Source of the DNA: Microvirga terricola | Lineage (GTDB): Bacteria; Pseudomonadota; Alphaproteobacteria; Rhizobiales; Beijerinckiaceae | Reading direction: 5' to 3' | DNA length: 64,000 nt | Assembly (NCBI RefSeq): GCF_011777495.1 | Contig: NZ_JAATJS010000006.1 | Coordinates: forward strand, 1-64,000 | Part shown: positions 1 through 9,496 of the stretch, piece by piece | How positions within the stretch are numbered: the stretch's first letter is position 1 | Layout of the letters: the number at the start of each line of letters is the position of its first letter | The notes under the pieces: model-generated | Told to the model about the DNA's origin: nothing | Database searches by the model: none | Seen by the model: the letters and a program-made list of their open reading frames with translations, nothing else | Made by a program: the position numbers and the translations under genes

Positions 1-1
1 C

Positions 2-406
2 ATTCTGACCGGCGATGCTTTCGCCAACAGGATCTATGGCGGATTGGGCAAGGACACGCTGAGCGGCGGCGCCGGCCGGGATGTGTTCGTGTTCAACACC
101 AAACTGAACGCGAAGACGAATGTCGACAAGATCACCGATTTCAACGTGAAGGACGACACGATCTGGCTCGACAACGCCATCTTCAGAAAGCTCGGCAAAG
201 GCTCGCTGGACAAACCCGGCAAGCTCAACAAGGCGTTCTTCGCCATCGGCGACAAGGCCAAGGACGGCAACGACTACCTCATCTACAACAAGAAGACCGG
301 CGAGCTCTTCTATGATGCCGATGGCAACGGGGCCGGACAGGCCGTGAAATTCGCACAGGTGCAGAAGAACTTGGCCTTAACCGCCGCCGACTTTCTTATC
401 ATCTGA
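2..406 (+). CDS. C-terminal part of an RTX / peptidase M10-type secreted protein (5' end outside the window)
   Basis: The reading frame is open from the left edge, so only the last ~134 residues are present. They contain glycine-rich calcium-binding repeats of the RTX type (GGLGKDTLSGGAGRD) followed by a serralysin C-terminal domain. The end (LTAADFLII) has the acidic residue plus hydrophobic tail typical of type I secretion signals of serralysins. The tail is clearly paralogous to the complete protease at 24279-25649: both share KITDFNV-DDTI-LD-AIF, a conserved IIYN/LIYN-KTG-LFYD block and a D-F-x-I-I ending. Whether the missing N-terminus carries a protease domain cannot be seen. A rho-independent terminator follows directly. 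Confidence 0.8.
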   Translation: MLTGDAFANRIYGGLGKDTLSGGAGRDVFVFNTKLNAKTNVDKITDFNVKDDTIWLDNAIFRKLGKGSLDKPGKLNKAFFAIGDKAKDGNDYLIYNKKTGELFYDADGNGAGQAVKFAQVQKNLALTAADFLII

Positions 407-423
407 GCGTGTCGATTTCCGAG

Positions 424-456
424 AAGGGAGCCTCAACGGCTCCCTTTTCATTTTCA
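424..456 (+). terminator. Rho-independent terminator of the RTX protein gene
   Basis: A perfect 7-bp stem GGGAGCC / GGCTCCC with the 5-base loop TCAAC is followed by TTTTCATTTT. It lies 20 bases after the stop codon at 404-406. Confidence 0.85.
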
Positions 457-474
457 GGCCCGTTGGAGCAGGTC

Positions 475-1782
475 CTACAACCCCGTCGGACGTCCGGCGA
501 TGACCGTCAGCATTTTGCCTTCGCCTAGAATGCGCTCGGCGGCGGTGCGGATGTCGGCTTGGGTGACCGCGCCGACGAGCCCGTTGCGGTGGCCGATATA
601 GTCGATGCCGAGGCCCTCGAAGGCGATCTGGACCAGGGTGTGCGCGATCTTCGTCGAGGTGTCGAAGCCGAGCGCGTAGGAGCCGATGAGGTAATCCTTC
701 GCCTTCCGCAACTCCTCGTCGCTCGGGCCGTCCTCGCGCAGGCGGGCCATCTCGTCCGAGATCACTTTCAGCGCTTCGCCGACGCGCTCGTTCTTCGTCG
801 CTGTGTAGCCCCAGGTCATCGACGCGGCGCGATAGCTGACGAGCGACGTGCCGACGCTGTAGGCAAGGCCGCGCTTCTCGCGCACTTCCTGGAACAGGCG
901 CGAGGTGAACGCGCCGCCGCCGAGGATGTGATTGAGAATGTAAGCCGGAATGAAGCCAGGATCGCGCCAGGCGATGCCGGGCGTGCCGAAGCGGATCACC
1001 GATTGCGGCACATCGAGGTCGACGACGAACTGCGAGCCGAGCTTGCCGAGCGCCACCGGCTCGATGGCGGTAAGCGGCGTCGCCTCGGGCAGCACGCCGA
1101 AAGTTTTGTCGATGAGCGCGGAGAGACGTTCCGTGCTGATGGCGCCGACGACCGCGACCTTGATGCGGCCGCGCGTGATGAGGGCGCGGTGCATCGCCAA
1201 AAGATCGTCGCGCGTGATCGCGGAAACGCTCTCGATGGTGCCCGAGGTAGAGCGGCCATAGGGATGGCCGGCAAAGCCCTCCTCGAAGAAGCGGCGCGTC
1301 GCCATGACGCCCGGATCGTTCTGCTGATAGCGCAGGCCCGCGATGGTCTGCGCGCGCACGCGCTCGATGGCATCCTGATCGAAGCGCGGCTCGGCCAGTG
1401 CGAGACGCAACAGTTCGAAGGCCTCGTCCGCGTGCTTGACGAGCGTTTTCAGCGAACCGCCGACGGCGTCGTTGCCCGCGTTGAAAGAAAGCTCGATGGC
1501 GCGCGCGGCGAGATGCTCCTGAAACGCATCGGAATTGAGTTCGCCCGCACCTTCATCGAGCAGGCGCGCCAGCATCTGCGCGACGCCGGGCTTGTCCGCA
1601 GGATCGTGAGCGGAGCCGCCTTCGAACGTGAAGGCGACGGCGATCAGCGGCACCACATCGGATTCGACGTGCCACGCCTCGACGCCGCTGTGAGGGCTAA
1701 GCGTCTTCACCGTGGTGGGGGAAGCGGAATGGGTTGCGAGGGTCGCGGTCATGGTCATTTCGGTTCTCACATGCGCGCTCAC
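475..1782 (-). CDS. M16 family peptidase homologue, non-catalytic partner
   Basis: A 435-residue M16B (pitrilysin/processing-peptidase) protein with the usual tandem alpha/beta domains. The zinc motif HxxEH is lost: the position aligned to HFLEH in the upstream gene reads QMLAR. It keeps the C-terminal R...Y substrate-binding region (EVREKRGLAYSVG), which the upstream partner lacks (LERGLAVNA). Known M16B heterodimers pair one metal-binding and one substrate-binding subunit in just this way, so this is probably the non-catalytic half of a two-subunit protease. It starts at a GTG that overlaps the TGA of the upstream gene (GTGA), so the two are translationally coupled. No signal peptide is obvious. 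Confidence 0.9.
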   Translation of the reverse strand: MSAHVRTEMTMTATLATHSASPTTVKTLSPHSGVEAWHVESDVVPLIAVAFTFEGGSAHDPADKPGVAQMLARLLDEGAGELNSDAFQEHLAARAIELSFNAGNDAVGGSLKTLVKHADEAFELLRLALAEPRFDQDAIERVRAQTIAGLRYQQNDPGVMATRRFFEEGFAGHPYGRSTSGTIESVSAITRDDLLAMHRALITRGRIKVAVVGAISTERLSALIDKTFGVLPEATPLTAIEPVALGKLGSQFVVDLDVPQSVIRFGTPGIAWRDPGFIPAYILNHILGGGAFTSRLFQEVREKRGLAYSVGTSLVSYRAASMTWGYTATKNERVGEALKVISDEMARLREDGPSDEELRKAKDYLIGSYALGFDTSTKIAHTLVQIAFEGLGIDYIGHRNGLVGAVTQADIRTAAERILGEGKMLTVIAGRPTGL

Positions 1783-3110
1783 GACGCGGACTTTTTCAGA
1801 TAGCCGGTCACGGAACGACGCAGAATGAGGTAGCGCTCCGCAATGGAGGCGAGATCGTCCTTCAGCACGGCCTCGATCTCGCTCGGCCAGCGCTGTATGT
1901 CCTCGAGGGTTTCGCCGATGGCGAGCGCCGAGCCGTAGATGCGCGCCAGCGCCGACTGACTGTCGTGGGAATAGATCGTCTCGGCGACGAGGCGGGTCTT
2001 GGCGCGCTCGATGGCTTCAAGATCAAGAGCGTCAGTAGCAATCGCCGCCAACACCTCGTCCATGGCCTGCTCCAGCGTCTCCAGCGAAACGCCCTCGGCG
2101 GGCACCGCATAAACGCAAAAGCGCGTCTCCTCCATGGCGGAAGACATATACCAAGCGCCCGCATTCACAGCGAGGCCGCGCTCCAGAACGAGCTTGCGGT
2201 AGAGATAGGATGTCGGACCGCCGCCGATCACCTCGGCTAGCAATTCGAGCGCGTAGCAGTCCCGGTCCTTCGCGCTGCAGCAGGACGGCACGAGATAAAG
2301 CCGCTGCAGGGTCGGCTGCTCGACCTTGGGATCAGCCACCGTGATATGACGCGCAGCAACCGGCTCCGGATCGCGCGGGCGGAAACGCACCGGGCGTGCA
2401 CCGCGTGCCGGAATGCGGCCATAGATTTCTTCAGCGAGAACGCGCACCTCGTCGGAGGTCACATCGCCAGCGACGACGAGAATAGCATTCTCGGGCGTGT
2501 AGAACCGGCGGTAATAGTCAAGCGCGTGCTCGCGGTTAAGCGTTTCGATCTCATGCATCCAACCGATGATCGGAATGCCATAAGGATGATGCACGAACAG
2601 CGCCGCTGCCATCGCTTCCGAGAGCTGCGAAGACGGGTCCGTCTCGACACGCATGCGGCGCTCTTCCAGCACCACGTCGCGCTCAGGCGCAATAACGTCT
2701 TCGTCGAGCAGGAGGTTCGTCATGCGGTCGGCTTCGAACTCCATCATGGTCTTGAGGTGTTCGCGCGCGACGCGCTGAAAGTAAGCGGTGTAGTCGAACG
2801 AGGTGAAAGCGTTTTCCTGGCCGCCGAGGCCGGAGACGACCTTGGAGAATTCGCCGGCCGGATGCTTGGCGGTGCCCTTGAACATCAGATGCTCAAGAAA
2901 GTGCGCAATGCCCGACTGCCCGATCGGATCATCCGCCGAACCGTTGCGGTACCAGATCATGTGCGTGACGACGGGCACCCGGTGATCGGGGATCACGACG
3001 ACGTCGAGGCCGTTGTCGAGAGTGAAGCTCGACACGTCCGGGCCGCTGCCTTCGGTCCGCCCCAGGGGAGCAGCGTCGACACGGAGGAAAGGCTTGGTGG
3101 TTGCATCCAT
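1779..3110 (-). CDS. M16 family zinc metallopeptidase (catalytic subunit)
   Basis: A 443-residue M16B protease. The inverted zinc motif HFLEH lies near residue 70, with the downstream third-ligand glutamate about 75 residues further on (the EADR region), so the site looks complete. The C-terminal half lacks the usual R...Y pair, which the coupled downstream gene supplies. ATG at 3110 is preceded by AAGG at good spacing. The ileS-lspA-exported protein-M16-M16 order is a conserved arrangement in alphaproteobacteria and suggests a role in envelope or precursor peptide turnover. The substrate is unknown. Confidence 0.92.
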   Translation of the reverse strand: MDATTKPFLRVDAAPLGRTEGSGPDVSSFTLDNGLDVVVIPDHRVPVVTHMIWYRNGSADDPIGQSGIAHFLEHLMFKGTAKHPAGEFSKVVSGLGGQENAFTSFDYTAYFQRVAREHLKTMMEFEADRMTNLLLDEDVIAPERDVVLEERRMRVETDPSSQLSEAMAAALFVHHPYGIPIIGWMHEIETLNREHALDYYRRFYTPENAILVVAGDVTSDEVRVLAEEIYGRIPARGARPVRFRPRDPEPVAARHITVADPKVEQPTLQRLYLVPSCCSAKDRDCYALELLAEVIGGGPTSYLYRKLVLERGLAVNAGAWYMSSAMEETRFCVYAVPAEGVSLETLEQAMDEVLAAIATDALDLEAIERAKTRLVAETIYSHDSQSALARIYGSALAIGETLEDIQRWPSEIEAVLKDDLASIAERYLILRRSVTGYLKKSAS

Positions 3111-3284
3111 CTTTTTAACCTTGGCGGAAACTAATCAACCCGTAGGATTTCGGTTACGGGAATAACTCAATCCGGCTCATGTGCAAGCGGAGCAATGAAA
3201 GTTCCGGGTGCGACAAGATTTTCATGCAGAGCTCGACAGACAGCTTAGCCTTCTAAGCTTGGCTTTTCTTGGCCCCAGAAAGCA

Positions 3285-3318
3285 CTTCAGGCGAGACGGC
3301 CTGGCCGTTCGCCTGAAG
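3285..3318 (-). terminator. Long hairpin, probable terminator of the DUF3035-like gene
   Basis: A nearly continuous 16-bp stem: CTTCAGGCGA pairs with TCGCCTGAAG, and inside it ACGGCC pairs with GGCCGT, with one unpaired base. It lies 22 bases beyond the stop codon of the minus-strand gene that ends at 3340. The T-run after it on the minus strand is poor, so it could instead be an mRNA-stabilising or processing structure between this gene and the M16 pair. A second short hairpin (AGCTTAG / CTAAGCT) lies at 3242-3259. Confidence 0.5.
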
Positions 3319-3339
3319 GTGAAGAGATTTTGACTTGGC

Positions 3340-3975
3340 TTAGTAGCGCTGTTGCTGCTGCCGGATGAAGTTGATCGGACTATCCGGATCACCAACCGGC
3401 TGCGGGTCCACCGAAGCCTTGATCGGCGCGCCGCCCTGGGCCTTCAGCATTGTGCCCGGCGGATCGCTGAGATAGCGCCGCTCCAGGCCGCCATTGGCGA
3501 GCTTCACGTCGTCGCTCGGCTTGAACGCGCGCAACTCGTCGGGGCTCATGAGGCTCTTGTCGCCACGGCCGCCGAGGGCAGAGGGATGCTGCGTGTAGTT
3601 GTCCGGGTTGCGTCCGGCGCGCATCTCCTCAATAGAGAGGCGCTTGCCTTCGCTGTTCTTATAATATTCCGAGCTAGTCCAGGGCGTCTTGGCCTCGGCG
3701 GCGGCCTTGCGGGCGGCTGTCACGTCCGGGTCCTTCGGCCAATTGGAGTTGCGGGCTTCCGCTCCGCCACCGGGGGCGGGCTGGCGCAACTCCATCTTGG
3801 GCGGGAGGACCAGCGGCGCGCGCTCGTTATAGACGATCGGCGGCTTCTCCTTGGGAATGATGCCAATGCTGCCAAGCAGGCTTTTGACAGCCTCGCCCTC
3901 CTGCGCCATCGCACCGGAAGAGGCGACGAGAAGCGCCAGAGCGCCCGCGCGACCAACGACCTTCAATCCCTTCAT
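3340..3975 (-). CDS. Exported DUF3035-like (BamF-related) protein
   Basis: The start is placed at ATG 3975, preceded by GGTGAG, because this gives a clean signal peptide (MKGLKVVGRAGALALLVASS, cleaved after AMA). Upstream in-frame ATGs at 3999 and 4038 would bury it. The mature ~190-residue protein is proline-rich and carries the phrase ERAPLVLPP, typical of DUF3035/BamF proteins of the alphaproteobacterial outer-membrane assembly machine. The position just after lspA also fits that family. Unlike BamF it has no lipobox cysteine, so it would be soluble in the periplasm. Family assignment is an inference from motif and context. Confidence 0.7.
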   Translation of the reverse strand: MKGLKVVGRAGALALLVASSGAMAQEGEAVKSLLGSIGIIPKEKPPIVYNERAPLVLPPKMELRQPAPGGGAEARNSNWPKDPDVTAARKAAAEAKTPWTSSEYYKNSEGKRLSIEEMRAGRNPDNYTQHPSALGGRGDKSLMSPDELRAFKPSDDVKLANGGLERRYLSDPPGTMLKAQGGAPIKASVDPQPVGDPDSPINFIRQQQQRY

Positions 3976-4068
3976 GGCACTCACCGTTAGGTTCCCCATA
4001 TCGTTCCCGAACGCCTGACCGCCCATTCGGGCGAACATAAGGCAGTAGGGAACTCCCCTCGCCTGATC

Positions 4069-4692
4069 TTATCGAGACCGGCGCTTTTCCAACAGAAAGG
4101 AGTCATAAAGCAATCCCACCACCCCCGCAACGATGGCCGCGTCGGCCACATTGAAGACGTACCAGGACCACGACCCAAAGTAGATCTGGATAAAGTCGAA
4201 CACCGCGCCATAGGCCAAACGGTCGACGACGTTTCCGACCGCTCCGCCAGCAATGAGGCCGAGCGAAATCGCCAGAACCCGGCCCGTCGTCCGCCGGATC
4301 CAGACCCCGAGGCCGATGGCAGCGATGATCGAGACCACGATCAACACCCAGCGCCCGATTTCCGTGCTCTGCTGGAACAAACCGTAGGAAACACCGCGAT
4401 TCCAGACCACGATCAGGTTGATGAACGGCCCGAAAGGCACCGGCTCACGCACGGGCAGGTCATAGATGAAAAGCCCGTAGATCTTCGTCACCTGGTCGAG
4501 CACGAGGGTGATGAAGGCCGCCGTGAAGCCGAGAATAGCCGCAAAGGAGAGGTCTCCCTTCTTCGCGCGGCGCTTCTTCCCCCCGCCTTTCGACGGCGAG
4601 GGGCTTTTCACGGCGCGCGGACGCGGCGGGGCGAATTGTTCGAGCCCGTCGGCGGGCGGCAACGAAGGATCGGGATTTTCGGTCGTGCTCAT
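4069..4692 (-). CDS. lspA: Lipoprotein signal peptidase II
   Basis: Cleaves the signal peptide of prolipoproteins in the inner membrane. Family motifs are present: [23 protein letters not shown] and FNVADAAI. The aspartates in NVVDR and FNVAD are the expected catalytic pair. There are four predicted membrane segments. ATG at 4692 overlaps the ileS stop (ATGA), so it is translationally coupled to ileS, the classic ileS-lspA arrangement. At 207 residues it is longer than the usual ~165 because of a ~50-residue cytoplasmic N-terminal extension rich in proline, lysine and arginine ([11 protein letters not shown]). Confidence 0.96.
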   Translation of the reverse strand: MSTTENPDPSLPPADGLEQFAPPRPRAVKSPSPSKGGGKKRRAKKGDLSFAAILGFTAAFITLVLDQVTKIYGLFIYDLPVREPVPFGPFINLIVVWNRGVSYGLFQQSTEIGRWVLIVVSIIAAIGLGVWIRRTTGRVLAISLGLIAGGAVGNVVDRLAYGAVFDFIQIYFGSWSWYVFNVADAAIVAGVVGLLYDSFLLEKRRSR

Positions 4693-7637
4693 TCGGCGGC
4701 CGTCCTCAGGCGGTCCCATTCACGTAAAGCAGCAGCATCGCGCGGGGTCACATCCGGATAATCGGGGTCGGAGCCCACATCCTGCGAAACCTTCCAGGAG
4801 CGCGCGCATTTGCGCCCTTCCGCTAGAGCCGGCACGACGGCCACGCCCTTCACCTCATCGAGCCGGAAGGCGTCTGCCGGACCTTCGCCCGCCACAACCT
4901 TGATGCCCGAGGTGATGCAGATTTCGGCGAGATCGAGCCCCTGCACCGCCTGGAGAAGATCCGCATCCGCGATATGCACAACGGGAGCGGCCTCGAGGCT
5001 CGCGCCGATGCGCTTTTGTGCGCGCTCGATCTCGAGAGCGCCCGTCACCACGCGGCGCACGCGGCGGATCTTCGCCCAGCGCTCGGCCAACGCATCGTTG
5101 CGCCACTCAGCCGGCACCTGCGGGAAGGTTTCGACGTGCACGGACTCGGCGTTGGGATAACGCGCGAGCCACGACTCCTCCGCAGTAAAGGCGAGGATCG
5201 GCGCGATCCACGTCGCCACGCAGCGGAACGTCTGGTCGATGACGGTGAGCGCGCTCTTGCGGATCTTGCTCGACAACGGGTCGCAATAGAGCGTGTCCTT
5301 GCGAACGTCGAAATAGAACGCCGACAGGTCCGTCGTCATGAACGAGTTGAGCAGCGCGATCACGCGCTTGTAGTCGAAGGTGCGATAGGCCTCGCGCATC
5401 TCGCCGTCGAGCTCGACGAGACGATGCAGCACGAAGCGCTCCAGCTCCGGCATCTCCGTAAACGCGACCTTGTCGGTTTCATGGAAATGCGCGAGCGAGC
5501 CCAGCATCCAGCGGATCGTGTTGCGCAGCTTGCGATAGGTTTCCGCCGTCGTCTTGATGATTTCAGGGCCGATGCGCTGATCGTCCCAATAATCCACCGA
5601 GGCCGTCCAGAGGCGCAGGATGTCCGCGCCGTATTCCTTGATGATGGCCTGCGGCGCGACGGTGTTGCCGAGCGACTTCGACATCTTACGGCCTTGCTCG
5701 TCGAGCGTGAAGCCGTGCGTCACGACGATGTCGTAAGGCGCGCGTCCGCGCGTGCCGCAGCTTTCAAGCAGCGACGAGTGGAACCAGCCGCGATGCTGGT
5801 CCGAACCTTCGAGATACATGACCTGATCCGGTCCGCCATCGACCTTGCGCTTGACCTTCAGATCGTCGCGCTTTTCGAGGGCGAAGGCATGCGTGCAGCC
5901 GGAGTCGAACCACACGTCCAGAATGTCGTCGACCTTCTCGAAATCGGCGACATTGTAGCCGCCCGCTTTCAGGAAGCGCGCGCCGTCATCGGCATACCAC
6001 GCATCCGCGCCTTCCTTCTCGAAAGCATCGGCGATGGCCTTGTTGACGGCCTCGTCCTTGAGAATCTCGTTGGTGCCCTTCTTCACGAAGACCGCGATCG
6101 GCACGCCCCAGGCGCGCTGACGCGACACGACCCAATCGGGTCGATTCTCGATCATGCCGTTGATGCGGTTTTCGCCGGATGCCGGCACCCATTCCACGGT
6201 CTTGATGCCATGCAGCGCGCGCTGGCGCAGCGTGTCGCCCTTGTTGTCCAGCGGCTTGTCCATCGCAATGAACCATTGCGGCGTGTTGCGGAACAACAGC
6301 GGCGCCTTGGAGCGCCAGGAATGCGGATATTGGTGCTTGAGACGCCCGCGCGCGATCAGCGCGCCGGCTTCGACGAGCTTCTTCAGCACCGCTTCGTTCG
6401 CGCCGCCATCCTTGCCCTTGTCGTCATAGACGCGCTCGCCCGCGAAGAGCGGGATATTGGGGAAGTAGGAGGAATCCGGCGACACGGTGTGCGGCACTTG
6501 CTTAAGGCCGCAAGCCTCGAACACCGCCTTGTGCTTGATATAGGTATTGTAGTCGTCCGCGCCGTGGCCAGGCGCGGTGTGCACGAAGCCCGTGCCCGCA
6601 TCATCCGTGACGTAATCGGCCGGCAGCATCGGGACCTGGAAATCCCAATAACCGTTCGCGCCCTCAAGACCGCGGAACGGATGCGCGCAGCGCTCGATCA
6701 TGACAGGCAGCACGTCCTTCACGCGCTCATAGCCCGTCACGCGCGACGCCGCGAAAACATCAGCCGCGAGCTTGTCGGCCAGCACGAAACGGTCGCCGAC
6801 TTTCGCCCAATTGTCGGACGCCGCTTCAGTAACCTTGTAAAGGCCATAAGCGATGTCCGAACCAAACGCGATGGCGCGGTTGGCAGGGATCGTCCAGGGA
6901 GTCGTCGTCCAGATGACGACGGACGCGCCTTCGAGATCACCGTCGAGCGTGTTGGTGATGGGGAACTTCACCCAGATCGTGGTCGAGGTCTTTTCGTGAT
7001 ACTCGACCTCGGCTTCCGCGAGCGCGGTCTTTTCGACCGACGACCACATCACCGGCTTCGAACCGCGATAGAGCTGGTCGCTCGTCGCGAACTTCATGAT
7101 CTCGCGGGCGATCTGCGCTTCCGCATCGAAGGACATGGTCTGGTAGGGATTGGCCCAATCGCCCTCGACGCCGAGGCGCTTGAACTCCTCGCGCTGCACG
7201 TTGATCCACTTTTCGGCGAACGCGCGGCACTCGCGGCGGAACTCGACGACGTTCACGTCGTCCTTGTTCTTGCCCTTGGCGCGATATTCTTCCTCGATCT
7301 TCCACTCGATCGGCAGACCGTGGCAATCCCAGCCGGGCACGTAGTTGGAGTCGAAGCCCAACATGCCCTGAGAGCGCACCACCATGTCCTTCAGGGTTTT
7401 GTTGAGCGCGTGGCCGATATGGATGTTGCCGTTGGCATAGGGAGGGCCATCGTGCAGCACGAAGCGCGGGCGGCCCTTCTGGACCTCGCGCAGGCGCTCG
7501 TAGAGCTTGTTCTCGTTCCAGCGCTTCAGCAGATCCGGCTCGCGCTGCGGCAGGCCTGCTCGCATGGGGAACTCGGTCTGCGGCAGAAACAGCGTTTCGG
7601 AATAGTCGCGCGCGGGGGCGTCGGTCTTATCGGTCAT
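4689..7637 (-). CDS. ileS: Isoleucyl-tRNA synthetase
   Basis: A class I aminoacyl-tRNA synthetase of 982 residues that charges tRNA-Ile, with a CP1 editing domain. The ATP-binding signatures are [11 protein letters not shown] (HIGH) near residue 66 and [10 protein letters not shown] (KMSKS). The start is set at ATG 7637 ([19 protein letters not shown]), which matches family N-termini. An in-frame start at 7691 adds only low-complexity sequence. The C-terminal zinc-finger region keeps KCARSW but not the second cysteine pair, so the metal site looks reduced. First gene of the ileS-lspA unit. Confidence 0.98.
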   Translation of the reverse strand: MTDKTDAPARDYSETLFLPQTEFPMRAGLPQREPDLLKRWNENKLYERLREVQKGRPRFVLHDGPPYANGNIHIGHALNKTLKDMVVRSQGMLGFDSNYVPGWDCHGLPIEWKIEEEYRAKGKNKDDVNVVEFRRECRAFAEKWINVQREEFKRLGVEGDWANPYQTMSFDAEAQIAREIMKFATSDQLYRGSKPVMWSSVEKTALAEAEVEYHEKTSTTIWVKFPITNTLDGDLEGASVVIWTTTPWTIPANRAIAFGSDIAYGLYKVTEAASDNWAKVGDRFVLADKLAADVFAASRVTGYERVKDVLPVMIERCAHPFRGLEGANGYWDFQVPMLPADYVTDDAGTGFVHTAPGHGADDYNTYIKHKAVFEACGLKQVPHTVSPDSSYFPNIPLFAGERVYDDKGKDGGANEAVLKKLVEAGALIARGRLKHQYPHSWRSKAPLLFRNTPQWFIAMDKPLDNKGDTLRQRALHGIKTVEWVPASGENRINGMIENRPDWVVSRQRAWGVPIAVFVKKGTNEILKDEAVNKAIADAFEKEGADAWYADDGARFLKAGGYNVADFEKVDDILDVWFDSGCTHAFALEKRDDLKVKRKVDGGPDQVMYLEGSDQHRGWFHSSLLESCGTRGRAPYDIVVTHGFTLDEQGRKMSKSLGNTVAPQAIIKEYGADILRLWTASVDYWDDQRIGPEIIKTTAETYRKLRNTIRWMLGSLAHFHETDKVAFTEMPELERFVLHRLVELDGEMREAYRTFDYKRVIALLNSFMTTDLSAFYFDVRKDTLYCDPLSSKIRKSALTVIDQTFRCVATWIAPILAFTAEESWLARYPNAESVHVETFPQVPAEWRNDALAERWAKIRRVRRVVTGALEIERAQKRIGASLEAAPVVHIADADLLQAVQGLDLAEICITSGIKVVAGEGPADAFRLDEVKGVAVVPALAEGRKCARSWKVSQDVGSDPDYPDVTPRDAAALREWDRLRTAAE

Positions 7638-7935
7638 AGCGGTCAATCGGTCTTGATGAGGATGGCCCGCATCAACGGGCGCTCCAGGCATTCGTGAAGA
7701 GGCGAAACGGCTCAGATCCCGGCCCTTCGCGCATCAGGCGAAGGCCGGGCCTATAATTCGCGAAGCACGGCCGGGGACCGCGCGGGAAGCCTGAAAAGCC
7801 ACGGACATGGCATGCCTTTTAGCAGCGCCTCGCGGGATAATAAAGCGTAGCGATTCCGGCTGCGGGTCATTAATTTAGGAAAGAACGAATGCGACCCGAC
7901 CGCGTTTCCCGCTCTCTCGCAAAGGAATGGAACGA
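7638..7935. other. Divergent intergenic region ileS / msrB with a strong hairpin
   Basis: 298 bases without a gene. The notable element is an imperfect inverted repeat at 7718-7749 (CCCGGCCCTTCGC against GCGAAGGCCGGG, one bulged base) that would form in the ileS leader transcript or mark a cruciform. No T-box specifier hairpin or tRNA is recognisable. The promoters of both genes must lie here but I cannot assign them. Confidence 0.5.
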
Positions 7936-8439
7936 ATGGCCCCAACCACGGCTCAGGCTGCCCACCGCTCGAAATCCGGCTTCGACCTGACCCCGCCGAG
8001 CGGGGAGCAGTTCGACAGGCTGGTGGCGGACCTCGACGACGAAGAGCGCCGCATCATCCTCGATCACGGCACGGAGCGGGCCTTCTGCGGCGTCTTCAAC
8101 GCGGCGAAGGAGGCCGGCATCTATGTCTGCCGCCTGTGCGGCCTGCCCTTCTTCCGCTCCGGCGCCAAGTTCGAGTCCGGCACCGGCTGGCCAAGCTTCT
8201 TCGACCCTGTCGACCGGGAGCATATCGCCTTCATCCGCGACTTCAGCTACGGCATGATCCGCACGGAAATCCGCTGCGCCCGCTGCGACGGCCATCTTGG
8301 CCACGTGTTCAACGACGGCCCGCCGCCCACCGGCGAACGCTATTGCATGAACTCCGCCTCGATGCGCTTTGTGGCCGAGGGCCTGCCCCTGCCCGACCTG
8401 CTCGGCCGGGGGGCGCCGGAGGGGAAGCCGTCCGCGTAG
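7936..8439 (+). CDS. msrB: Peptide-methionine (R)-S-oxide reductase
   Basis: Reduces the R form of methionine sulfoxide in oxidised proteins, with thioredoxin as electron donor. It is 167 residues long. The structural zinc is bound by two CxxC pairs (CRLC near residue 65 and CARC near 115). The catalytic cysteine is in GERYCMNSASMRF, and a cysteine in GTERAFCG is at the resolving position. ATG 7936 is preferred because AAAGGA ends 9 bases before it. The in-frame ATG at 7927 abuts that same AAAGGA. It converges on ribF with only three bases between the stops. Confidence 0.95.
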   Translation: MAPTTAQAAHRSKSGFDLTPPSGEQFDRLVADLDDEERRIILDHGTERAFCGVFNAAKEAGIYVCRLCGLPFFRSGAKFESGTGWPSFFDPVDREHIAFIRDFSYGMIRTEIRCARCDGHLGHVFNDGPPPTGERYCMNSASMRFVAEGLPLPDLLGRGAPEGKPSA

Positions 8440-8442
8440 GCG

Positions 8443-9417
8443 CTACTCGCCGATCATCGACACGGTCTTGTCGTCAGTGAGCAACCGCTTCGCTTCAGCC
8501 GAGTCCTTGTCCATCTGCGCGATCAGCGCCTCGACGCTGTCGAATTTCTCCTCGCCGCGAATGAAGCCGACGAATTCCACATCGAGCATCTGGCCATAGA
8601 GATCGCCCGAGAAATCGAACAGGAAGGTCTCGAAAAGCGGCGCGCCGTTGTCGAAGGTCGGGCGGCGGCCGAAGCTCGCGACGCCCTCGACGAGGCGGCC
8701 GCCCACATTCGCCCGCACCGCATAGATGCCGTGCATGAGACGGCAATCGTTGGCTAAGCGCATATTGGCCGTGGGATAGCCGAGATCCCGCCCGCGCTTG
8801 TCGCCGTGGCGGACCTCCCCATGGACGAACCAGCGATAGCCGAGAAGCCGGTTGGCTTCCGTGATGTCGCCGCGCTCCAACGCGGCGCGGATGGCGCTGG
8901 AGGAAATCGGCTCCTCATCCTCCGTCACGGCCGGAGCGATGAGGCATTCAAGGCCGCGCTCCTTGCATAATTCCAGCATCCGTGCCGGGTTACCCTCGCG
9001 GCCTTTGCCGAAATGGAAGTCGTGGCCGATCACCACCCCGGCGATCTTGAACTCCCGCGCCAGAAGATCGACGAACTGTTCGGCGGTCAGGGAGGCGAGC
9101 CTCTGATCGAACCGCTGCAGGAAGACGCCCGCAAGCCCGAGGCGCGAGAGGATCTTGAGTTTCACCGGCTCCGGCGTGATGCGGAAGACCGGGCGGTCCG
9201 GCTGGAAAAAGGTGCGGGGATGCGGCTCGAAGGTGATGACGACACCGCGATTTTCCGCCGCGATCGCCATGTTGATGAGATAGCGGTGGCCGCGATGAAC
9301 CCCGTCGAAATTGCCGATGGCGGCAATGGCGTCCCTCATACTCTCCGGCGCGGGATCGCCCTCGCGGCAGACCACGAAGGGAGGAGGCGGCGGAGGCATT
9401 TCGATTTCAGAGGACAT
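8443..9417 (-). CDS. ribF: Bifunctional riboflavin kinase / FAD synthetase
   Basis: Makes FMN and then FAD from riboflavin. The 324-residue protein has the N-terminal adenylyltransferase domain with the nucleotide-binding motif GNFDGVHRGH (near residue 33). The C-terminal kinase domain carries GRDLGYPTANM, GIYAVRA and the family segment ETFLFDFSGDLYGQ. A run of prolines (residues 8-13) precedes the first domain. It is followed on the same strand, in the upstream direction, by the HAD hydrolase at 9497, with an 80-base gap. Confidence 0.97.
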   Translation of the reverse strand: MSSEIEMPPPPPPFVVCREGDPAPESMRDAIAAIGNFDGVHRGHRYLINMAIAAENRGVVITFEPHPRTFFQPDRPVFRITPEPVKLKILSRLGLAGVFLQRFDQRLASLTAEQFVDLLAREFKIAGVVIGHDFHFGKGREGNPARMLELCKERGLECLIAPAVTEDEEPISSSAIRAALERGDITEANRLLGYRWFVHGEVRHGDKRGRDLGYPTANMRLANDCRLMHGIYAVRANVGGRLVEGVASFGRRPTFDNGAPLFETFLFDFSGDLYGQMLDVEFVGFIRGEEKFDSVEALIAQMDKDSAEAKRLLTDDKTVSMIGE

Positions 9418-9496
9418 CGGATCCAGACGGGCTTTTTAAGCGGCGCGAGCCTGTCGAAAGACGATCTCGGGGTCAAGCATCGAGGGGCGTGATGGT

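Noticed and set aside
559..1803. 414-codon plus-strand frame opposite the M16 homologue
   Set aside because: Antisense shadow; the minus-strand gene has clear family motifs and a coupled start.
3242..3259. Short hairpin AGCTTAG / CTAAGCT as a terminator
   Set aside because: There is no plus-strand gene upstream to terminate; a larger hairpin nearby better serves the minus-strand gene.
4974..7697. 907-codon open frame on the plus strand opposite ileS
   Set aside because: It is the antisense of a conserved tRNA synthetase, the product is Arg/His-rich with no domain, and long antisense frames are expected at this GC content.
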